Part shown: one piece after another, positions 5,572-6,406 of the stretch | How the letters are laid out: the number at the start of each line of letters is the position of its first letter | Numbering within the stretch: position 1 is the stretch's first letter | Assembly: GCA_030146385.1 (NCBI GenBank) | Contig: JASLBX010000574.1 | Span: 1-6,406, forward strand | Direction of reading: 5' to 3' | From: Jiangellaceae bacterium | GTDB lineage: Bacteria; Actinomycetota; Actinomycetes; Jiangellales; Jiangellaceae | DNA: 6,406 nucleotides | Program-made: the position numbers and the translations under genes | The notes under the pieces: generated by a model | What the model was told of the DNA's origin: nothing | What the model saw: the letters and a program-made list of their open reading frames with translations, nothing else | Database searches by the model: none

Positions 5572-6406
5572 TCGACCGCCTGGTGCAGGAGTGCCTGGAC
5601 GACGGCGTTCCTGTCCGGCCTGGCTCGGTTCCCGGCGCCGTGGTACTCGTCGCGCGCGGTGGTGACGTCGTCCACCTGTCGGCCCACGGCGACGCGGTCC
5701 GGTACGCGTCCGCTGCCGGTGACGTGGTAGCCGAGCGCGTCCCCATGTCGGTGGACACGATCTTCGACCTGGCGTCGATCACCAAGCTGTTCACGGCCAC
5801 CGTGGCGCTCAAGGCGATCGAAGCTGGCGTGCTCGATCTCGACGAGCCCGTCGTGGAGCGCCTCCCGACGTTCCACGACGGCGTCACGCTCCGGCACCTT
5901 CTGGTTCACGTGTCCGGGCTTCCGGCGGTTCGGCAGCTCTGGACTGTGCCCGGTGGGCGCGACGAGCGGTCCGCGGCACTGCTGGCCTCGATGACCGAGG
6001 CGGCTCCGGGAGAGCGATACGTGTACTCGTGCGTCGGCTACCTGGTGACCGGGCTGCTACTCGAGCGGGTCCTGGGCGCTCCATTGCCGGATCTGGTCGC
6101 CAAGCACGTCACTGGGCCGCTCGGCATGAGCGACACGGTCTTCTGCCCGGACGGTCCGATGCTGGCGCGGGTGGCGGCGACGGAAGATTCCTCGCACATG
6201 GGAAGGGGAATGATCCGCGGCGAGGTGCACGACGAGGCGTCCTGGTCGCTGGGAGGCACCGGCGGCAACGCGGGACTATTCGGTACGGCGCCCGACCTGC
6301 TCCGGTTCGCCGAGATGCTGCGGGATGGGGGCGTCGACCCAAAGACGGGCACTCACGTGCTCGCCGATGAGTCGGTGCGCGCAATGACGACCGACCACCT
6401 CAGCCC
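5568..6406 (+). CDS. Beta-lactamase-family serine hydrolase (3'-truncated)
   Basis: An open frame runs from GTG 5568 past the right edge (279 complete codons, no stop). It belongs to the class C beta-lactamase/penicillin-binding protein family, which includes amidases, D-aminopeptidases and esterases as well as true beta-lactamases. The N-terminal 'PGAVVLVARGGDVV' strand pair is at about residues 22-35. The catalytic S70-I-T-K73 lies in FDLASITKLFTA, followed by 'LRHLLVHVSGLP' at about 107-118. The second motif is Y153-S-C155, where Asn or Asp is usual after Tyr-Ser. A VHDE stretch and GGTGGNAGLF (229-238) recall the AmiE/YbbE and PBP4B-like group. The third active-site motif would lie beyond the window. 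There is no N-terminal signal peptide, so it is probably cytoplasmic, which argues against a resistance enzyme. It overlaps the dehydratase by 4 nt (GTGA), so the two are probably made together. Confidence 0.9.
   Translation, partial: MIDRLVQECLDDGVPVRPGSVPGAVVLVARGGDVVHLSAHGDAVRYASAAGDVVAERVPMSVDTIFDLASITKLFTATVALKAIEAGVLDLDEPVVERLPTFHDGVTLRHLLVHVSGLPAVRQLWTVPGGRDERSAALLASMTEAAPGERYVYSCVGYLVTGLLLERVLGAPLPDLVAKHVTGPLGMSDTVFCPDGPMLARVAATEDSSHMGRGMIRGEVHDEASWSLGGTGGNAGLFGTAPDLLRFAEMLRDGGVDPKTGTHVLADESVRAMTTDHLS

Noticed and set aside
4827..5909. Reverse open frame of 360 aa across the dehydratase and hydrolase
   Set aside because: It lies opposite two clearly recognised proteins, has a low-complexity Ser/Arg/Thr composition and no domain.
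5568..6406. Antibiotic resistance beta-lactamase
   Set aside because: There is no signal peptide, the second motif is YSC, and the gene is coupled to amino-acid metabolism; the broader serine hydrolase family is more likely.

Overview
The window is GC-rich with a strong G/C bias at third codon positions. It has actinobacterial-style genes: system II cytochrome c maturation (resB-ccsB), a PLDc_N membrane protein, and GTG starts. It reads as a chromosomal piece of a high-GC actinomycete. I cannot name the genus. No insertion sequence, phage gene, CRISPR array, tRNA or rRNA is visible.

Layout: (1) 2-2033, forward: the 3' part of resB and a complete ccsB, coupled by a ribosome binding site that overlaps the resB stop. 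Together they encode the membrane complex that delivers and attaches haem to c-type apocytochromes. (2) 2078-2937, reverse and convergent with ccsB: a PLDc_N two-helix membrane protein and, 26 nt downstream, a SRPBCC-fold protein, probably one operon. (3) 2938-3180: an upstream region shared by divergent genes, with a perfect palindrome and a related direct repeat. (4) 3181-4515, forward: a secreted LVIVD-type beta-propeller protein ('choice-of-anchor B' family) with seven recognisable blades and no visible anchor, followed by a perfect 17-bp terminator hairpin. (5) 4606-6406, forward: a fold-type II PLP enzyme with serine racemase/hydroxyaspartate dehydratase-like motifs. It overlaps by 4 nt a beta-lactamase-family serine hydrolase that runs off the right edge.

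How the genes fit together: resB-ccsB is a clear functional pair. The PLP enzyme and serine hydrolase are translationally coupled and probably share a pathway. The hydrolase has a 'VHDE ... AGLF' stretch that recalls the AmiE/YbbE and PBP4B-like muropeptide group, so scavenging of cell-wall or peptide-derived amino acids is a reasonable but unproven idea. I see no convincing new biological system. The points most worth a second look are the sevenfold propeller with periodic histidines, the racemase-like residues of the PLP enzyme, and the altered Tyr-Ser-Cys motif of the hydrolase.
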